DNA of 64,000 nt from the NCBI GenBank assembly GCA_921293015.1, contig OV121097.1:31931929-31995928 (forward strand), given 5' to 3'. The notes under the pieces were generated by a model. That model saw only the letters and a program-made list of their open reading frames with translations, searched no databases and was not told where the DNA came from. Source of the DNA: Phorcus lineatus. Its lineage: Eukaryota; Mollusca; Gastropoda; Trochida; Trochidae. Below are positions 35,437-48,959 of the stretch, in pieces (position 1 is the stretch's first letter; each line of letters starts with the position of its first letter). Position numbers and translations under genes: made by a program.

Positions 35437-36784
35437 TTACTAATACACATGTACGTGCCAGTATCCACACGGTTGAATTATGTGTACCTCAAAGGTTGTT
35501 TGATTTTTATTGTCAAATTGGACATATGTGTCAAGGACAACGTGATTAATTCGCTTCCATTTTATTGGTTGCAATTCAAATGACCTTGAATATATTTGTT
35601 TCATTTAAATAGTGCAGAGTTGTGTTTCATTTAGGAAAGTAAAAAACGTTAAAAAGTAATAAAAAGTTAGAAATAATCATGATTTTGTTATTTTGTCATC
35701 TTTAGGTTCATTGGATATCTTATTTTTGAGACCACATCTCATATCATTTCATAATAATATGTATCAATTTTAAAAATTCCATTGATACTCTAATTTCAAA
35801 TTAATTTCACATTTCTCCATAGTATCAATGATGTTAAATCTTGCTAGTTTTCACTATATCTTTGGAAACAAATTCCTTTAAACGCTAGAAGAAACTCTAT
35901 AGTATTGTGTCACTTGTCCCTAAAATTGTCTCCAAAAAAAAACATTTATTTAAAAAATAATTCTTAAAGGAATTGATCTTTGATGAGTCCTAAATACTGT
36001 AACATGCAAAACAATATTTAATGGTGAGATTAAGATATGTCAATTTGCAGGTACACTGGCTGTTAAAGGGTTACTAAGGGTAACAGAACTGAATAAAATG
36101 TCACTTAACATGCTTAGTTCATTCAGTCAACAGACGGCTTATTTAACAGTCACAGTCAAAGAAGATATATCAATGTTGTTAGAGACACAAATGGAAGTCG
36201 ATAAATCTTACCTACACTTACATTTTGTAACCCAATCATAACTGAAAATCAGTGTGATTTATCGATTTATGATTACATCTAACAAGATCGCTTATGTTTC
36301 AAACCATATAAACATTTTGTGTACAATTTACACCTCAAGAACGGTTCTTAGAACGCATTTCTTGTCCTATATTGTAATCATAATTGATCAAAACAGAAGG
36401 TTTTCAAAAGTAAAAAGACATGTACTAAATGTTTCCTTTTTCATTTTATTTAAAGTAATCCTTAATCTCTAAGAACACATAACTGTGTACATTTCTTTTA
36501 TATATGGAAGTTGACGGCAAGTAAAGCAGTAATCAATACAATGTCATTTCCAAAGGCAAAAGTAGTAAGGCTTAAAGGGTCCCAGTCATTTATACTAGGA
36601 AAGAAACAGGTGTTGCACTTGCTGTAGATCGATGATTGAAACCAAAGACTCTCTATAGGAGAGTATTCAGAAGAGAATCCATTTCAATTTGTATTGAACT
36701 AATGCAATTTTCTAAAAATGAATAGAGAGAAAAGTAAGTGCATATTAACTCAATGTCCTCCATGCTTCCCCTTCAAAACTGGCT
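35437..36784. other. 3' flank of gene A; no other gene seen
   Basis: AT-rich. A candidate poly(A) signal AATAAA lies at 35658-35663. Open frames such as 36254-36472 have no recognisable content. Confidence 0.45.
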
Positions 36785-36902
36785 GGGCCTCCTTTCACTA
36801 AGCAACCTTTACTAAGGTTAACCTTAACTCCAATGCTTTAACATGGCCGTAACTTTATCTTAAGTACTTACGATCACCTTCAGGCTTTGAGAAAGGGGGC
36901 CC
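36785..36902. mobile_element. Short palindromic MITE, 118 bp
   Basis: Ends are inverted repeats: GGGCCTCCTTTCACTAAG at the left, and GGGCCCCCTTTCTCAAAG read from the right end on the minus strand (15 of 18 identical). The interior has further short inverted strings (CTTTACTAAGG, CCTTAACTCC). Both this element and the one at 2249 begin with GGGCCT/GGCCT but otherwise differ. No target duplication is clear. Confidence 0.65.
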
Positions 36903-38118
36903 TGCTTCATAAGAGACCTTGCTGGCGATGTGAGGATGTATTTTTTTTATTGCAGCTACCATATAACAAATTTGTAGTGATACCATGCAAAACAAGTGCC
37001 CATCAAATAAGGAACGTATGTCTAGATTTTTAGATATCAGATTCACGAGTGTGCTTTCCTTTCACAAACAACAAACATCTTTCATGGGGATGCATAAAGG
37101 GACATGAAACAAATAAGACCATTCTGAGAATGCGAAATGACAGAGGTCAGGTTAGAGCCTTAAGATTGATTTGCTTCTTTTATCTGTTTCACCTTCAGCA
37201 TTAAATGGCAAACATAGAAATCCGAGTATGTTTTGGTATCAAATCTGCACAAGAGGGCACTTGTAAATTGTTAATCTTGACAACGTATCTGTATTGTTTA
37301 CTTAGCTGTTATATTGTACATGTATTGTTAATACTGGTAGTCTCATAAACCATAGAATGAGTAACTTAATTGACAATTCCATTTGTATTTCTATTAGATG
37401 TTGGGAATATGAAATATTTGGTAACATTTCACATGTTATCTGAATTTCTACTTTGGGGGGATTTCACGCAAATTTGGACATTGTATAGTGATTTATGAAC
37501 TTAATAATATCAACTTAGACCTTGATTGTAAGTCCAAAGAATTCCATATGGGGGAATATTCTATAAATGATTAAGCTAAGATCTCGAAAACGTATTTCTG
37601 ATTTCAAAATTTGACTCGGCCTTATAGTGGTAATTTGCGTTAAACCATGCATACGTCATGATATCCTTGCGACCTTTATCTTTAACTAATTGTGGCGAAA
37701 ACCTTTTCAAATCTTTGAAGTTCTCCATAGCCTCCCTGAACGAAATCTTTTCAAGTTAACGTGTCAACATAAATTTCCTATTTATAGCTATCTATCATGA
37801 AACAAAACGATTCTTACTAAATAATACTGAATTTAATCTACTGTATAGTGTACATGTATATCTTGGTGTGAGTAAGATACGGCAACTTTGATGTTGATCT
37901 AGTACAGCCAATTTTTATAGCGATATATCGTAGTGAAATAAGTATGTTTCTTTTTTAAATATGTTTTGTGTAGCTATACTGTTCAGTGAAGTGGATATGT
38001 TGGAAACAAAATTACTTCTTTAAGTCAGCGTGTACGTAATGAAACAGAAAAACAAACATAATCAAAGGGGTGTACCAAAAGGCGGGAGCTGTTGACATTT
38101 TCATGAACCGCGGTGTCG
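36903..38118. other. Intergenic, no gene seen
   Basis: AT-rich sequence between the two converging genes. No recognised repeat. Confidence 0.45.
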
Positions 38119-38285
<167 letters not shown>

Positions 38286-38853
38286 AAATAGCTATGCAAT
38301 TTAATCACTGTTTTAGTCTTAATTGCATGAACCACAAGCGTAGGATTCATTTGGTAACATCCTCAAAAAGCACATCTGTAAAGGAGCATTTTGACGTGTG
38401 TACAAAGTTTGGTGAAGCTCGCATGAATAGTTCAGGAGATAAGCCCCGTACAAAGTGTCCGAGAACCCATGAATAGTAATGATTTTAACCTTTAAAATTT
38501 TTTTTAATATCAATGGCCGCACTTGTTTCAATTCACAAACAAAGTTAAAGTAAAAAATTCCAGAACATTAAATCATTCTGTAAGTTTATTCACGTGACCA
38601 ATATTTGTGTTCATGTTATAAGTAGTATCATTTGGCAAAACCTGTACACCGCAGCTATAACATTTTAAACATTAAATGCCACTTACTGAGTTCTTACACA
38701 ATTACCTTGTGCAACCAAGAAGTCTTCTTCAAAAAGTGCATATGATTATGACGGCTGTTTATGCGTCGCATGGTTTTATTTGTAAGACACATTGTTTCAT
38801 ATATGCAAAATGATAATAATTGAATTATTATTTAAGCCATAATTGTTTTATAA

Positions 38854-39617
38854 TCAGGGAAGAAGACAACAGCTCCATTCTCTTTTGGAGCTTGAACTGC
38901 TCAATCTATGTCGAGATAGTAGCTGATCCGTTTGCTCGTTATAAACATACAGACCACCATCATAACCTAAAGCAAACAGTTTTCCCTGATATATACACAA
39001 ACTTGACAATTTGCAAGAAACATGTTTTGACTCCTTTCGTTTACGAGTTAACAAGGACCAAACTGTTATTATTGATCTGGAATGTCCGGCAAAATAAAGC
39101 AAGTTAGTGTATGGTTCTATGAACATTATGTCGTAGTTCCTAATCAAATGGAATATCGTTATTGTAACTCCTCTGTAAGTCATTTTCAAAATTTGGTTTC
39201 CTTTGGATAATCCAACATAGAGGTGTGATTTCTTCAAATCAATAGCCATGCTAATAGGATTTGATTTCAAGACCTTGACTTCCTTAAATGTTCTGAAGGG
39301 TGGTAGCATTGTTTTAATTTTCATATGTGTTCCAACAAAGAGTTTGTCCTCAGAACAGGCAATGCATAAACATTTGTATTTGACGACTCCTTTTAATGCC
39401 CCTGCTGTAGATGTAAATCCGAAATTTCTCTTACTGTAACCTAAAAAAAAAATTCTCTGTTCGAAAAATAACGAAATTTTTCTATTGTGTTGTTTTTCAT
39501 TTGATATATCCTCGCCGGCCAACCCGTTGATGATGCGAGCATGACCTTTGTCCTCTGCCGTAGACCGGGTCGGTTCATTGACGATAGACCTGCCAGAGAT
39601 AAATGTCATATATACTT
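38854..39617 (-). CDS. Gene B coding exon 3 (beta-propeller)
   Basis: 764 nt with no stop. The acceptor TGTTTTTCGATCAG lies just above 39617 and gives the phase-1 join required by exon 2; the split codon becomes AAA. A second AG eight codons further in would give the wrong phase. From the exon start to the IACSED landmark there are 85 residues, against 87 in gene A, so the two are collinear even where identity is low. Confidence 0.8.
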
Positions 39618-41031
39618 CTGATCGAAAAACATCTAATAGGCAACATATATGTATTTCTAAAATTATCTATTATGGAATTTGGACTTTATCAATATTTTAG
39701 ATTTCAAAGAAAAGAAAATATATCTATAATTATGATTTAAGCTAGTGTATACGCATGTTTGGAAGTTTAAATATGCAGATTTGGAAACAGTATCTTTTAA
39801 TCCGTTTTCTTGATATTCAATAATGACAAAGGAGGATACTGTGATTCAGATACATATTTTAACAATTATGGAACTTACTGCTTAAACACTGAAGTCCTTC
39901 ATTGTTTATGTAAGCCACGACAGACGAACAGTTTGAATGTTGCTGCAGCGTATGCTGGGTTTTCGTCTGTAAAATACGTTATCAATGCTTTGTAGAAATG
40001 CAAAAGTTGAAAATCCTAAAATCCTCTGAAATATACTACAATTTATTATTTTACTGAAATCTCTCTCACAGTCGATGTTGAGAATCTCTAATGTTGAAAT
40101 AATTTTCCTGGATCAATGAATCTTGTAACTAAAATAATTTATTATATTTAACATGTTTATGTAAATTTATTTCTAACTTTAAAAATTGTTATCAGATATA
40201 TATAAAGTTTTTACAAGGGAAAAAGAAAAACTAAGTAGGAAGAACGAGTCAAACTAAATTTCAAATACCTATCATTCCTAATTAATACTGAATCATTAGA
40301 AAAGAAAAAGCCGCCTAGCTTGTTCTCACGGGAAACTTCATAATTTCTTCCATGAATTTTTAATGTATTGTACATTGTCAGGTCATTAGATATTATAACA
40401 AATCTGTCCTCTCTGGGTTAATGTAAAGAGGTAACACCAAACATGGGTTTTGGCGGAATAATCAACAAATGCAACTGTAGTGAACCTCATTTAATTTTTC
40501 TAAATTTTAAAATAGATTAAGAAAAGAATAGAAATAATTGAGTAATAATAATCTACATGACCTACTTTCAGCTGATCAAGGCAGTCGTTGGTTGTTACAT
40601 AATATTGTTTAACAATTATGTTTATAACTCTTTCTTGGTTAAATCTTTGTAAGTAATCTTACATTTTAAACAGATTTCCTTTTCATCTGACAAATCGTAA
40701 CATTTTTGGCTATATAAAAGTGACAAATCGTAATAATTTTAGCCATTAATAAGTAACTTTGTAAACTTTTTATTAAACATAAAACATATTTCATGTAAAT
40801 AAATTGGCAATTCACACCAACCTTTTCAATTGTGTTTCCACCTATCTGTGTTCTGCATAGAAATTGTAACTCCTTTTCCTGACACCGAAAGCATAGGGAA
40901 TTTGACTCGCACATTTGTTTACACATTTTTGCAGCAATAACGGAAGCTATTCTTCGTTCTCCTTCCAAATTTTCTATACATCTGAATAAACAAGCTATTC
41001 CGAGTACAAAAAGACATCTTATTCCATCCAT
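38854..41031 (-). CDS. Gene B: paralogue of gene A, converging on it
   Basis: Minus strand, coding exons 41031-40822, 39966-39879 and 39617-38854, joining to 1062 nt, 353 residues. The start codon at 41031 (MDGIRCLFVLGIACLF) gives a signal peptide aligned with gene A; an in-frame Met 11 codons earlier (41064) is possible. The module is C-x3-C-x5-C-x2-C-x8-C, then C-x13-C, as in A. Propeller landmarks are CIACSEDKLFVGTH, SMAIDLKKSHLYVGL, MFIEPYTNLLYFAG, SSLCIYQGKLFALGYDGG and the end WSCCLLP. The first blade is poorly conserved against A. A candidate poly(A) signal (AATAAA on the minus strand) lies at 38780-38775. The pair likely arose by local inverted duplication. Function is unknown beyond a secreted or membrane-associated propeller. 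Confidence 0.8.
39879..39966 (-). CDS. Gene B coding exon 2
   Basis: 88 nt, the same length as gene A exon 2. Acceptor ACGTATTTTACAG, donor GTAAGT. It encodes TKTQHTLQQHSNCSSVVAY, then NNEGLQCLS plus one base. The twelve residues before the first Cys and the 13-residue Cys-Cys gap match gene A exactly in length. Confidence 0.82.
40822..41031 (-). CDS. Gene B coding exon 1
   Basis: Signal peptide and five module cysteines (MCKQMCESNSLCFRC, then LQFLC). The donor after GAAAAG is GTTGGT, weaker than usual. I chose it because it leaves the same number of residues after the last exon-1 cysteine as in gene A (11) and the same phase 0. The frame otherwise runs into low-complexity sequence and stops at 40666. 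Confidence 0.75.
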
Positions 41032-41064
41032 GGCTTGTGATGTTTGATTTGATTGTGAAAACAA

Positions 41065-41582
41065 TTTGCTGTGAATAATTCAACACTTAAATTTGTCCGG
41101 CCAACACTACTGCTTTAAATTGTATAGGCTTACATTTTAAATGTCAAGTATTGTAAGTGTAAGCACAGAAGCAATAAAAATTGTTGTTGTTTTAAGTCAT
41201 TGACATACACAGCTCTCAATGGGAGTTTCTCTTTCTCTTTCGAATCATAAAGCCAATGTTATGATGCTGCATATCATATTGTAATAAAGCCTAAATATTA
41301 CCCTTAAAAATTATTTCTCAAACTTTACTTTATTTCTTCTATGAAACTTTAAATTCTAATTTCGTAACTCTAAATCTTTGAAATAACTTCCAATTAAAGG
41401 CTGTATGCATTTCAACTGTTCCCTATGGTCAACACTTGTTTGTAAATGAAAACACAAAAAGTGGTTTCCTTTTGCACCAAAAAAACCTTTAAACATGTTT
41501 TTCCGACTTATGAATTATGTTACCTCTTAGCAACTTTACCAACAATATCAGCAATCAATCTCTGAATATGTTACTGTAGGTT
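41065..41582. other. Upstream region of gene B
   Basis: AT-rich. An acceptor-like GAATTATTCACAG (ending near 41068 on the minus strand) hints at an upstream non-coding exon, as also suspected for gene A. No TATA box or other promoter is convincing. Confidence 0.35.
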
Positions 41583-41683
41583 CATTAATTTGAATATATT
41601 AATAACATTAATTTGAATATATTAATAACATTAATTTGAATATATTAATAACATTAATTTGAATATATTAATAACATTAATTT
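41583..41683. repeat. 23-bp tandem repeat, four perfect units and a part
   Basis: CATTAATTTGAATATATTAATAA-type unit repeated without change at 41583, 41606, 41629 and 41652, with a 9-bp partial unit from 41675. Perfect identity implies recent expansion. Confidence 0.95.
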
Positions 41684-41704
41684 AATCTATTGGAAACATT
41701 GCAT

Positions 41705-42062
41705 TATCTTATCCGGCCGGATCTTGGATCCGTTGAGGTATCCGTCACTGGATCCCGGTATACCAAATTTGCAGGGATCCGGAGGTATCCGGAAGGAATC
41801 CGGTAAACGGATTCCACTACTTTTTGTCCTGTGAAACATGAGGAGGATCGGTGCATAAAAGGTTTTAACGTTGGAAAATGATACCCGGTTAGTGGAGTTT
41901 TGTCAGATTCCTTTAGATCCCAAATCAGATACTTAACTAGTTCCAGTATCTGATCGAACTTGAACTAGTCTTCACTGGATCACAAAAAGTTACGTGTATT
42001 AGAATCCAGTGACGAATATCTCTGAGGATAATCAGTAAATAGAACATTAGGATCCGTTGCCA
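41705..42062. other. ATCC/GGAT-rich module with an inverted repeat
   Basis: GC-richer than its flanks. At 41708-41815 the string ATCC or GGAT occurs about ten times, including GGATCCGTTGAGG, GGATCCCGG, GGGATCCGGAGG and GAATCCGGTAAACGGATTC. GGTATCCGTCACTGGATCC (near 41737-41755) is matched in inverse orientation by GAATCCAGTGACGAATATC near 42002-42020 (15 of 19). GGATCCGTTG recurs near 42050. It could be a foldback or MITE-like element. I do not recognise a family, and no transposase is present. Confidence 0.45.
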
Positions 42063-42289
42063 GCTAGCGTGGGTCTCTTTTTTGGATGTTTAGCAGCTGG
42101 ATGAAATGAATGGTTTACTATGATAGCTAATGACATTTTCTCACAACAACTAGATAGTCATGTTTCTGAATAGACCCCTCTGAAGTTTGTTCCAATGTCA
42201 GACCAGATTATCTTCGGCCAGGGCCATCAAGCCTCGAATCTTACACTTTCTCCGCATGATTTCCCATTCTACCTCTCAAACAAATTGAT

Positions 42290-42690
42290 GACAAATTTCT
42301 GACATCTCATAACACAAACAACCTGAACTTCACTTTTTTCACACATACATTACAAGGATTTCTGCCAAGGCCTTCTGTTATTCCTCATTTTTCATCATGT
42401 TTTTTTCTTTCATACGCTTCAAACAACTTCAGCCTTTTTCAAAATTTTGAATAGATTTTGAATAAATATTCCCAAAAGTGATATTTATTATATTGCATAG
42501 GATTAATAAAATACAAGTGTTTCTGTAATGCTTGCAGCAAAAATGTCTCTGGTTAGAATATGTGAAAACCTTGATAAACATGCTTTATCAGATACACTGC
42601 TGAGGGGCACCCACTCATTGTTAATACGTCTTTCAAAACAGGGCAGATAAAATTGAATGAAAATTAAATGAAGACCCCATAGGGAACATC
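42290..42690. repeat. Block epsilon, copy 2
   Basis: Direct partner of 26930-27300; strings given there. It extends upstream through CTTCAA-CAACTTCAGCC and AATAAATATTCCC-type strings. Confidence 0.6.
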
Positions 42691-45092
42691 AATCATTCTC
42701 AAATTTCAAATTGTTTACGCTGGTCTCGGTTTCACCGTAATATCGTCTGCATGTTCATACATTCGTGGTGTATCAAGAGTTATTTAACCATTGCCGCATT
42801 AGACATTTGCATCCCTAGAGGACATGAATTACTGTAGAGTGTGTTTAAAGAATGTTTTTGTATTTCAATTTGTAGGAAAACAACAATACATAAAAATGAT
42901 ATGAATTTATCATCGCCCGGAAGTTCCTTGGTTACAAAATTCCAAGGAACATGACACGAGCAGAAAAGAAGAAAATTATTGCTGATGGTATTAACATTCC
43001 ATACTTTGAAGTCAAGGTCTTGATTACCAATCAATACGCCAATGGTGTAATATGAATCAGATAAGATACACCTTTTGTTAAGATGTTATTTGTATACTTT
43101 TGAAATTAATTCATATCTACAAATGTAAATGATTTATTTTTATCAGACATAAATGTAAAGAGGTAAACAGTAGTAGTAACGATTTCACTGTCATTACATC
43201 AGTAAACTTTACTCATCCAATAAAATAGATTTTAAATGTAAAAATTGGTCAAAAACGATGTTTATATAAATTCAATTTAGATGAATGATTAAATGAATTG
43301 TAAATCACTCAGCTGACACAATCCAAGTATATTAACTTAAGAGCTTTAATGACATGCTTTAAGAAGTATGCAGATAGGTTTGCAAAATCATACTTATTTG
43401 ATTACAATCTACTTCCTTATATGACAAACAAACACTGCCATTAATATCATATACAAAGATCGAAGTATCATGTGTACCTGTTTTAAAGTTGTTTTTTTCC
43501 ACCACCTCCTTGCAATCTATTGCCACACCGCAAAGTAGTAAGATATAGCCTTTCCCAGTTCCTAATTACTTAGAATCTCCCCCAAGGAAAAACACCATTA
43601 GATTCACTCAGAAATTTTAATTGATCTCTACATTACAAAATTATGAAATTTAAGAAGTTAATTGAAACATCGTTTTATATGTTTTTTAGATCATTGATTG
43701 TCATTTATATGGTAAGTGATTAAGGAAATTTGATATAGCTATATCTCAAAGTAAAAATGATATTTATGACTGGGAATGTAAGAAATCTTCATTGTTATAG
43801 TATCCTTGAAATTTAATTTAACGGACACATTGAACATTCATTTATGACCACAGAATAAGCAACACTGTATTTATGTCATGACGATTGTTTACACTGCATA
43901 TCGTAGCTCAACCTGGATTGAAACCTACCATCATTGAAGATTTACTTGATGCCTTGGACAGGACACTTGTTGTTTCATTTTAGGATTGTTGTTTTGCGCT
44001 TCTATCAAAGTATAATAGCAACACATACGAATATTTATTGACGGGTATTGCTAAAGAGCCAATGTTGATAATTAAGTTACCAAAATCCCTTGGATTCAAA
44101 TAAAACTTTTCAAATCAAATTATCGGAATTGAGCTTTTGTTTAGAAAATAATCTAATCATAAATTTTGAATGAAATGAATTGAATTGTAAAAAGACATCT
44201 CTGCTAAAATGTTCAGTGGTTTAAGTTAGGAATTTAGCACTTAGCTAACGTCTTGAAGTCTTTTTAAAACCTACTGCATCCATTATGAATTTTGCTTTAA
44301 TGACGTAAACACATTTTGACATATACATACAATAACCTTCAATCAAATACATAAAATTTTATATTGACACATCAAGGATTCGATTCTATGAAATACTAAG
44401 GCAAACTCATGTAGCTGTCAATCATAGCCTCAAATGATCGAATGTCGTTGTAATCGCAATTTATTGCTTTACACATCCATTTTCGGGGCTTATTTATTAT
44501 TCATAATCAATGGTGCTGTTACCTTAAAGTATATCCTGAATGCCTTGCCAAAAGTTATAACTTTGCCTATTATTGATCGGTGAAACAGTAGAAGCTTGGG
44601 TGCTATGATTAAGTGATCATGTACAAGTATCGTTAAGTTGAGCCACAGTTAAATCTTTGTTCCCCTCTTACAAAGGAATTTTTACATCAAAGATATCCTA
44701 AAGTATTGGTTTCCATATATAGGAATACTCATTGTTTGTGTATAAATGTTTGCGCAAAAAGCTTAAGGTGGTATAGCTGACGTGTTACCTTGAATAAGAC
44801 ATTATATATACATATGTACATATAGATTGAGCAAAACCAAATTCAATTACAAATAAACCTGTAAACTGACAAGGGTGACTCTTGGCCATACATACATACA
44901 CAAATCTAAAAAAGGGCATTTTATCAAATCAATTGGAAAACATTACGATATTCTCAAGGTGGGCTATGACGCACGTGCTGCATCCACAATGCTTATGATG
45001 TTCTATACCCTCGAAATACTGAAAAAGCAACTTATTCCCGATTGCAATTTACAACTTCCATTAATATGACTTAGAAAGTCAGTCTCATAATC
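42691..45092. other. No gene seen
   Basis: AT-rich. A short echo of block E occurs near 44711-44750. The open frames at 42780-43034 (-) and 44875-45069 (+) are not supported by domains, splice sites or repeats of the gene A/B pattern. Confidence 0.45.
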
Positions 45093-45395
45093 GAGGTGAG
45101 GTGATATTGGGTTTAACGCCGGTTTCAAGAGTATTTCAATTATATCATGACCGTTCGTATTATTTCAGGGAGAAATCCCGCAACACCATTGTGGTTATGC
45201 ATTGCGGTGAAACCTGCTAGCATCGGTTGTAACTAGCGAAGCAAGGGTGGTACTGCATTGAAATTCAGTGTAGAATTGCACCCAAACCTAACTGCGTGTA
45301 GAACAGTTCTTTAATGCAGACAATGTTGCCGGATTCCCACCACAGACTTCTTGATGCATAGACGAACGCGCTAACCACTGCGCTTTCCCGCCCCC
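45093..45395 (-). mobile_element. tRNA-derived SINE, full length
   Basis: Complete copy: tail GAGGTGAGGTGATATTGGG, TTTAACGCCGGTTTCAAGAG, body GCATTGCGGTGAAACCTGC and TAGCATCGGTTG, GGTGGTACTGCATTGAAATT, and the tRNA-like head on the minus strand at the high end (AAGCGCAGTGGTTAGCGCG, A box). The B-box region is diverged (GAATCC remnant). Confidence 0.88.
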
Positions 45396-45514
45396 TCTCA
45401 TCATCGAAATGGCATGCCAGCGTTTGCCAGAGGCTACACAGAGATAAATCATTAATACAAAAAATACTAGCATGTCCCTAAGACAAAATAGCAAAAAAGT
45501 TGAAAGCCATATAT

Positions 45515-46000
45515 ATGCAGATGATGCACTATCATACCAGTTCTTTACTGCAGATAAGTAAGAGTGCAGTAACATCGGCAACATCTCACTGCATCTAAGT
45601 TTCACGTAGTCAAGCTGCAGAGAATAGAAAATATTGCGACCCACGTCGTGATTCGCTCGAAGGAATTACGACCACATTACTCCTACAGTGTTCTCTGTCC
45701 ATTGGCTTCCACTTGAGTTCAGAATAAATTTTAAGCTGTTATGTATGGTCTTACGCTGCCTAACTGGGACTGCACCTTTATACTTAACAAGCATCGAACG
45801 GTGTGCACTCCTTTCTGCTCACTACGTCCACAAGACAAATGCCTACATTTTGTGCCAAAAGTAAAGTCAGTACAATATGGACACAGATATTTTGCATATT
45901 CAGCATTTACATCTTGGAGCCAATTCCTTCAGACCTGAAGAGCCTGTTGTGATTACCAAATCTTTAAAGGTCACCTGAAACGTTATCCTTATTGCGTTTC
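45515..46000 (+). mobile_element. L2/CR1-like LINE relic, 3' part
   Basis: Starts near the reverse transcriptase catalytic box (YADDALSYQ at about 45516-45542). It then reads KLQRIENIATHVVIRSKE, with HYSYSVLCP and FRINFKLLCMVLRCLTGTAP in shifted frames and an APLYL-type follow-up, and ends in decayed sequence near 46000. It is the same general type as the LINE end at 640-1397 but a different, older copy. The section between the YADD box and KLQRIEN is shortened. Confidence 0.65.
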
Positions 46001-46026
46001 AGATATCCCGCCCTGTTATCATCAGT

Positions 46027-46260
46027 ATCATTATGTGGGCGTCAAGCATGCTATGGCCGGTGCTGACATCAGATTCTTGCAAAAGTAGAAACGAGAACTT
46101 TCTCTGGCAAGCCATGAGTCCGGATCTCCAACCAATAGAACACTTAAGGAACATTTTAGGCAGTCATGTCCGACAGAGAGATCAACATGTCCATATATAC
46201 AACATAATCTCAACAATTTTACTGGCCCAATAACTAAATACAATTAAGAGACTAAATCAA
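46027..46260 (+). mobile_element. Tc1-like transposase fragment
   Basis: MSPDLQPIEHLRNILGSHVRQRD at about 46113-46180 is the C-terminal catalytic Glu region of a Tc1-family transposase (PDL-P-IEH-W in typical copies; Trp is changed here to Arg). Traces of the preceding region read in other frames. No terminal repeats are seen. It sits directly after the LINE relic. Confidence 0.75.
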
Positions 46261-47130
46261 AAGAAGTGTTTACTATTGAAGGGAAGTCAATATTTGGACG
46301 TGAAGGACATCATTACTTGCGCCAATGAGAAACATGTCTAAATAATACGGCCACTGGCACTTCTGCAGGATAGTGAAATTTCCCAATGTTTAAGAATGAA
46401 ATAGTGTCATTTTATCAAATCCACGCTTATTTACAAAGATAATATAGCTAATAAGTACAAAAATAGGGTTGATGCTTGATCAGTTTCAATGTGCATATTT
46501 AATGGAATCCCCAAGAAGAAAGTATATTAAATGTAAGGTTTTAATGACACTAATACATATGTATTTTGCATTACAAAAGAATGTTACAATCGACAATTAT
46601 AGGCAGGAATTTGAAAGGCTGCATCACTTCAATGCTCATTGAAAGATTTTCATAAATTCCATTACATAAAGTAAGTAAAAAAAATTCATTTTACCAGTTT
46701 GGTGAGACTCCTGTTCTAGTATTTTCAACTGACGTGCCCTACACAAAACTTTCAATGAATAGATGCAAGTAACACATACGAAAGGTTTCGATAATTGCTA
46801 ATAAAACACAAAGCTCACAAACACAAAGAAAAGGATATAAAAACGAGTGTGTGTAAAGGTAGGGTCACTGTCCTATATCGGAGAGTGGATCGACAAGACA
46901 TTAGTAATGGAAAACACTCAGCGCTATTTTCTTTTTCTATTACATTTATAACCCCACTGTCTGTAGATTCTATTTAGATAAATACATATATGTGAGCCAT
47001 TGGCATTTACAAATCAAAACTTTACGGAATATATGTTTTCCTTTTCCTTCACTCATTCGTACTTGAAATACACTCGAAATGGTACACTATTTGAAGGTTA
47101 TTTTGTAAGACGTTTCATGAACATGACAAG

Positions 47131-47177
<47 letters not shown>

Positions 47178-48959
47178 AAAGATGACACATTGCGAACATT
47201 ACTCCAACATATTTCATTGATATCTTCAGGGAGTCTTACAAAAAACAATTATCTGTTTTCATTTGTAGTCTTCGAATATATAATACTGTATACTTGTGGA
47301 CTCTTTTTCAAATATTGTCTATATACATATACCATTTCTTGAGACTCTGCTTCTGAACCTTTTCCTGTGAGGGGAGTTGTTAGGTTGTGTCACTCATTTC
47401 ATAAGTAAACTTTCTCTTTGATGTCCGCCTACAGCGTTTCAAATGCGTTTTAATGATGATGAAGAGTATGTAATACGTAGACTAGTGAAGTGAGAAAGTG
47501 CTGTGCAATTCGTGAAACTATACCTTTCTCACTCATCTCGATGAGATAGTAATTATGTTCGGCAAAAAAATTAAATACTCCCGATTTATTGAAAACTCGG
47601 TGATCCGTTGATAAAGAAGTTGAATATAGATACAATTTTGTATTTAATAAAAAAAGACCAAGTCAAGACGTTTGTTCACTTAAAATAATCATTAAGTTTA
47701 CCCTCTTGTGGGTTGAATACTGATTATTTGAACATAGATTCTTTAGTCTGTTTCTCTATTACTAATGTACGCTCCCATGTTGAATTTTATGTCATCCCAT
47801 AGCTTCTATAAGATCTCACTTACAAAGACACACTGATTGTTTGACATTTGCAACTCAAAGACATAAAGGCCGTATTAAGACTCATTAACTGTGTTAACCT
47901 TCATTAAAAGAGAGTAGTAACAAATGTGCTCTTTTGATGACAAACAACATACGTATTTTATAAGATTAAAAGAAAGAAATGAACTGAAAGCCTCTTTGTT
48001 GAGAATGCACAAAAGAAGTCAGTCAAGAGCCACCTACTTTGTTTATTTAATCTTGTACAAACTGTGAAACATTGAAAAATATTTCCCGGATAGTAAACGT
48101 TTAGTATGAACTGTGGTAGGGCAATTGAAAAGAGTTAACCTATTCTCCAAAATGAACTTTTGAATATTCGAAATTTGAAATTATCTTTTAAATCGTATCT
48201 TTATTAACATTTACACATGACTTTTTCACGCTTGACATTTGTACCGCTGCAAGACTCCGTCTGGTGCCAGAAATAGACACTGAAGGACAGGAAACAGTCT
48301 AAAAGGTTTGGTGTTGGTTGTCGACTTGATGTAAATGTAAATAAATTAGTTGAGTTTCGTTATAATTTATTTCTTTGTTGTCAAACTGGGTTACAAATTG
48401 AGATAGAGTGGTATATGTTGTTGATTAATACAATTTTTTTCTTGAATTATCTGTAAGCATAAGGTTTGTAATTGGTAGGAATGAGTTTATGAAATACGTG
48501 GTAGCATAAGCCTTTCGTAAGTGTTCGATTTCTTCAGTTCAAGACAGGAGATATAATTACTTGAGGTACATAAGGTTGGTTTCATGCAAAATTGAAGATA
48601 CGTTATTCGTTATTTTATCATACAAACTTCATTACTGTGTTATTCCGGAGAAATGGATGTTTGGTTTTCTCTCATTCCGCACCATTCCTACGTTGTAGTT
48701 ACAACGATGAAAATGCTTAAGAGTGACTATTTGGGTTGAAGGTGCTTTTCTAAAATGTCAGATTTCATTTTCCTTAGATCCTGATAAAACAATACATACC
48801 CGCTTCAAAGACACTTGAAGTAGATACAATCAGACGCACATTTCCTTTTTCAAACACATACATTCTGCATTTCATTTGTATATAAATAAGGTTTTTTGTA
48901 GGAGACTGATTGCCTTTTCACAAGTTTCCAAATAAGACATTTTCTCATTTACCAAAGGA
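46261..48959. other. No gene; (AT)n at 47131-47175
   Basis: AT-rich sequence with a 45-bp (AT)n microsatellite at 47131-47175. No coding frame, SINE or recognised transposon. Confidence 0.45.

Noticed and set aside
42780-43034. 84-codon minus-strand open frame with some propeller-like words
   Set aside because: No gene A/B landmark is matched in order, and no splice sites support it.
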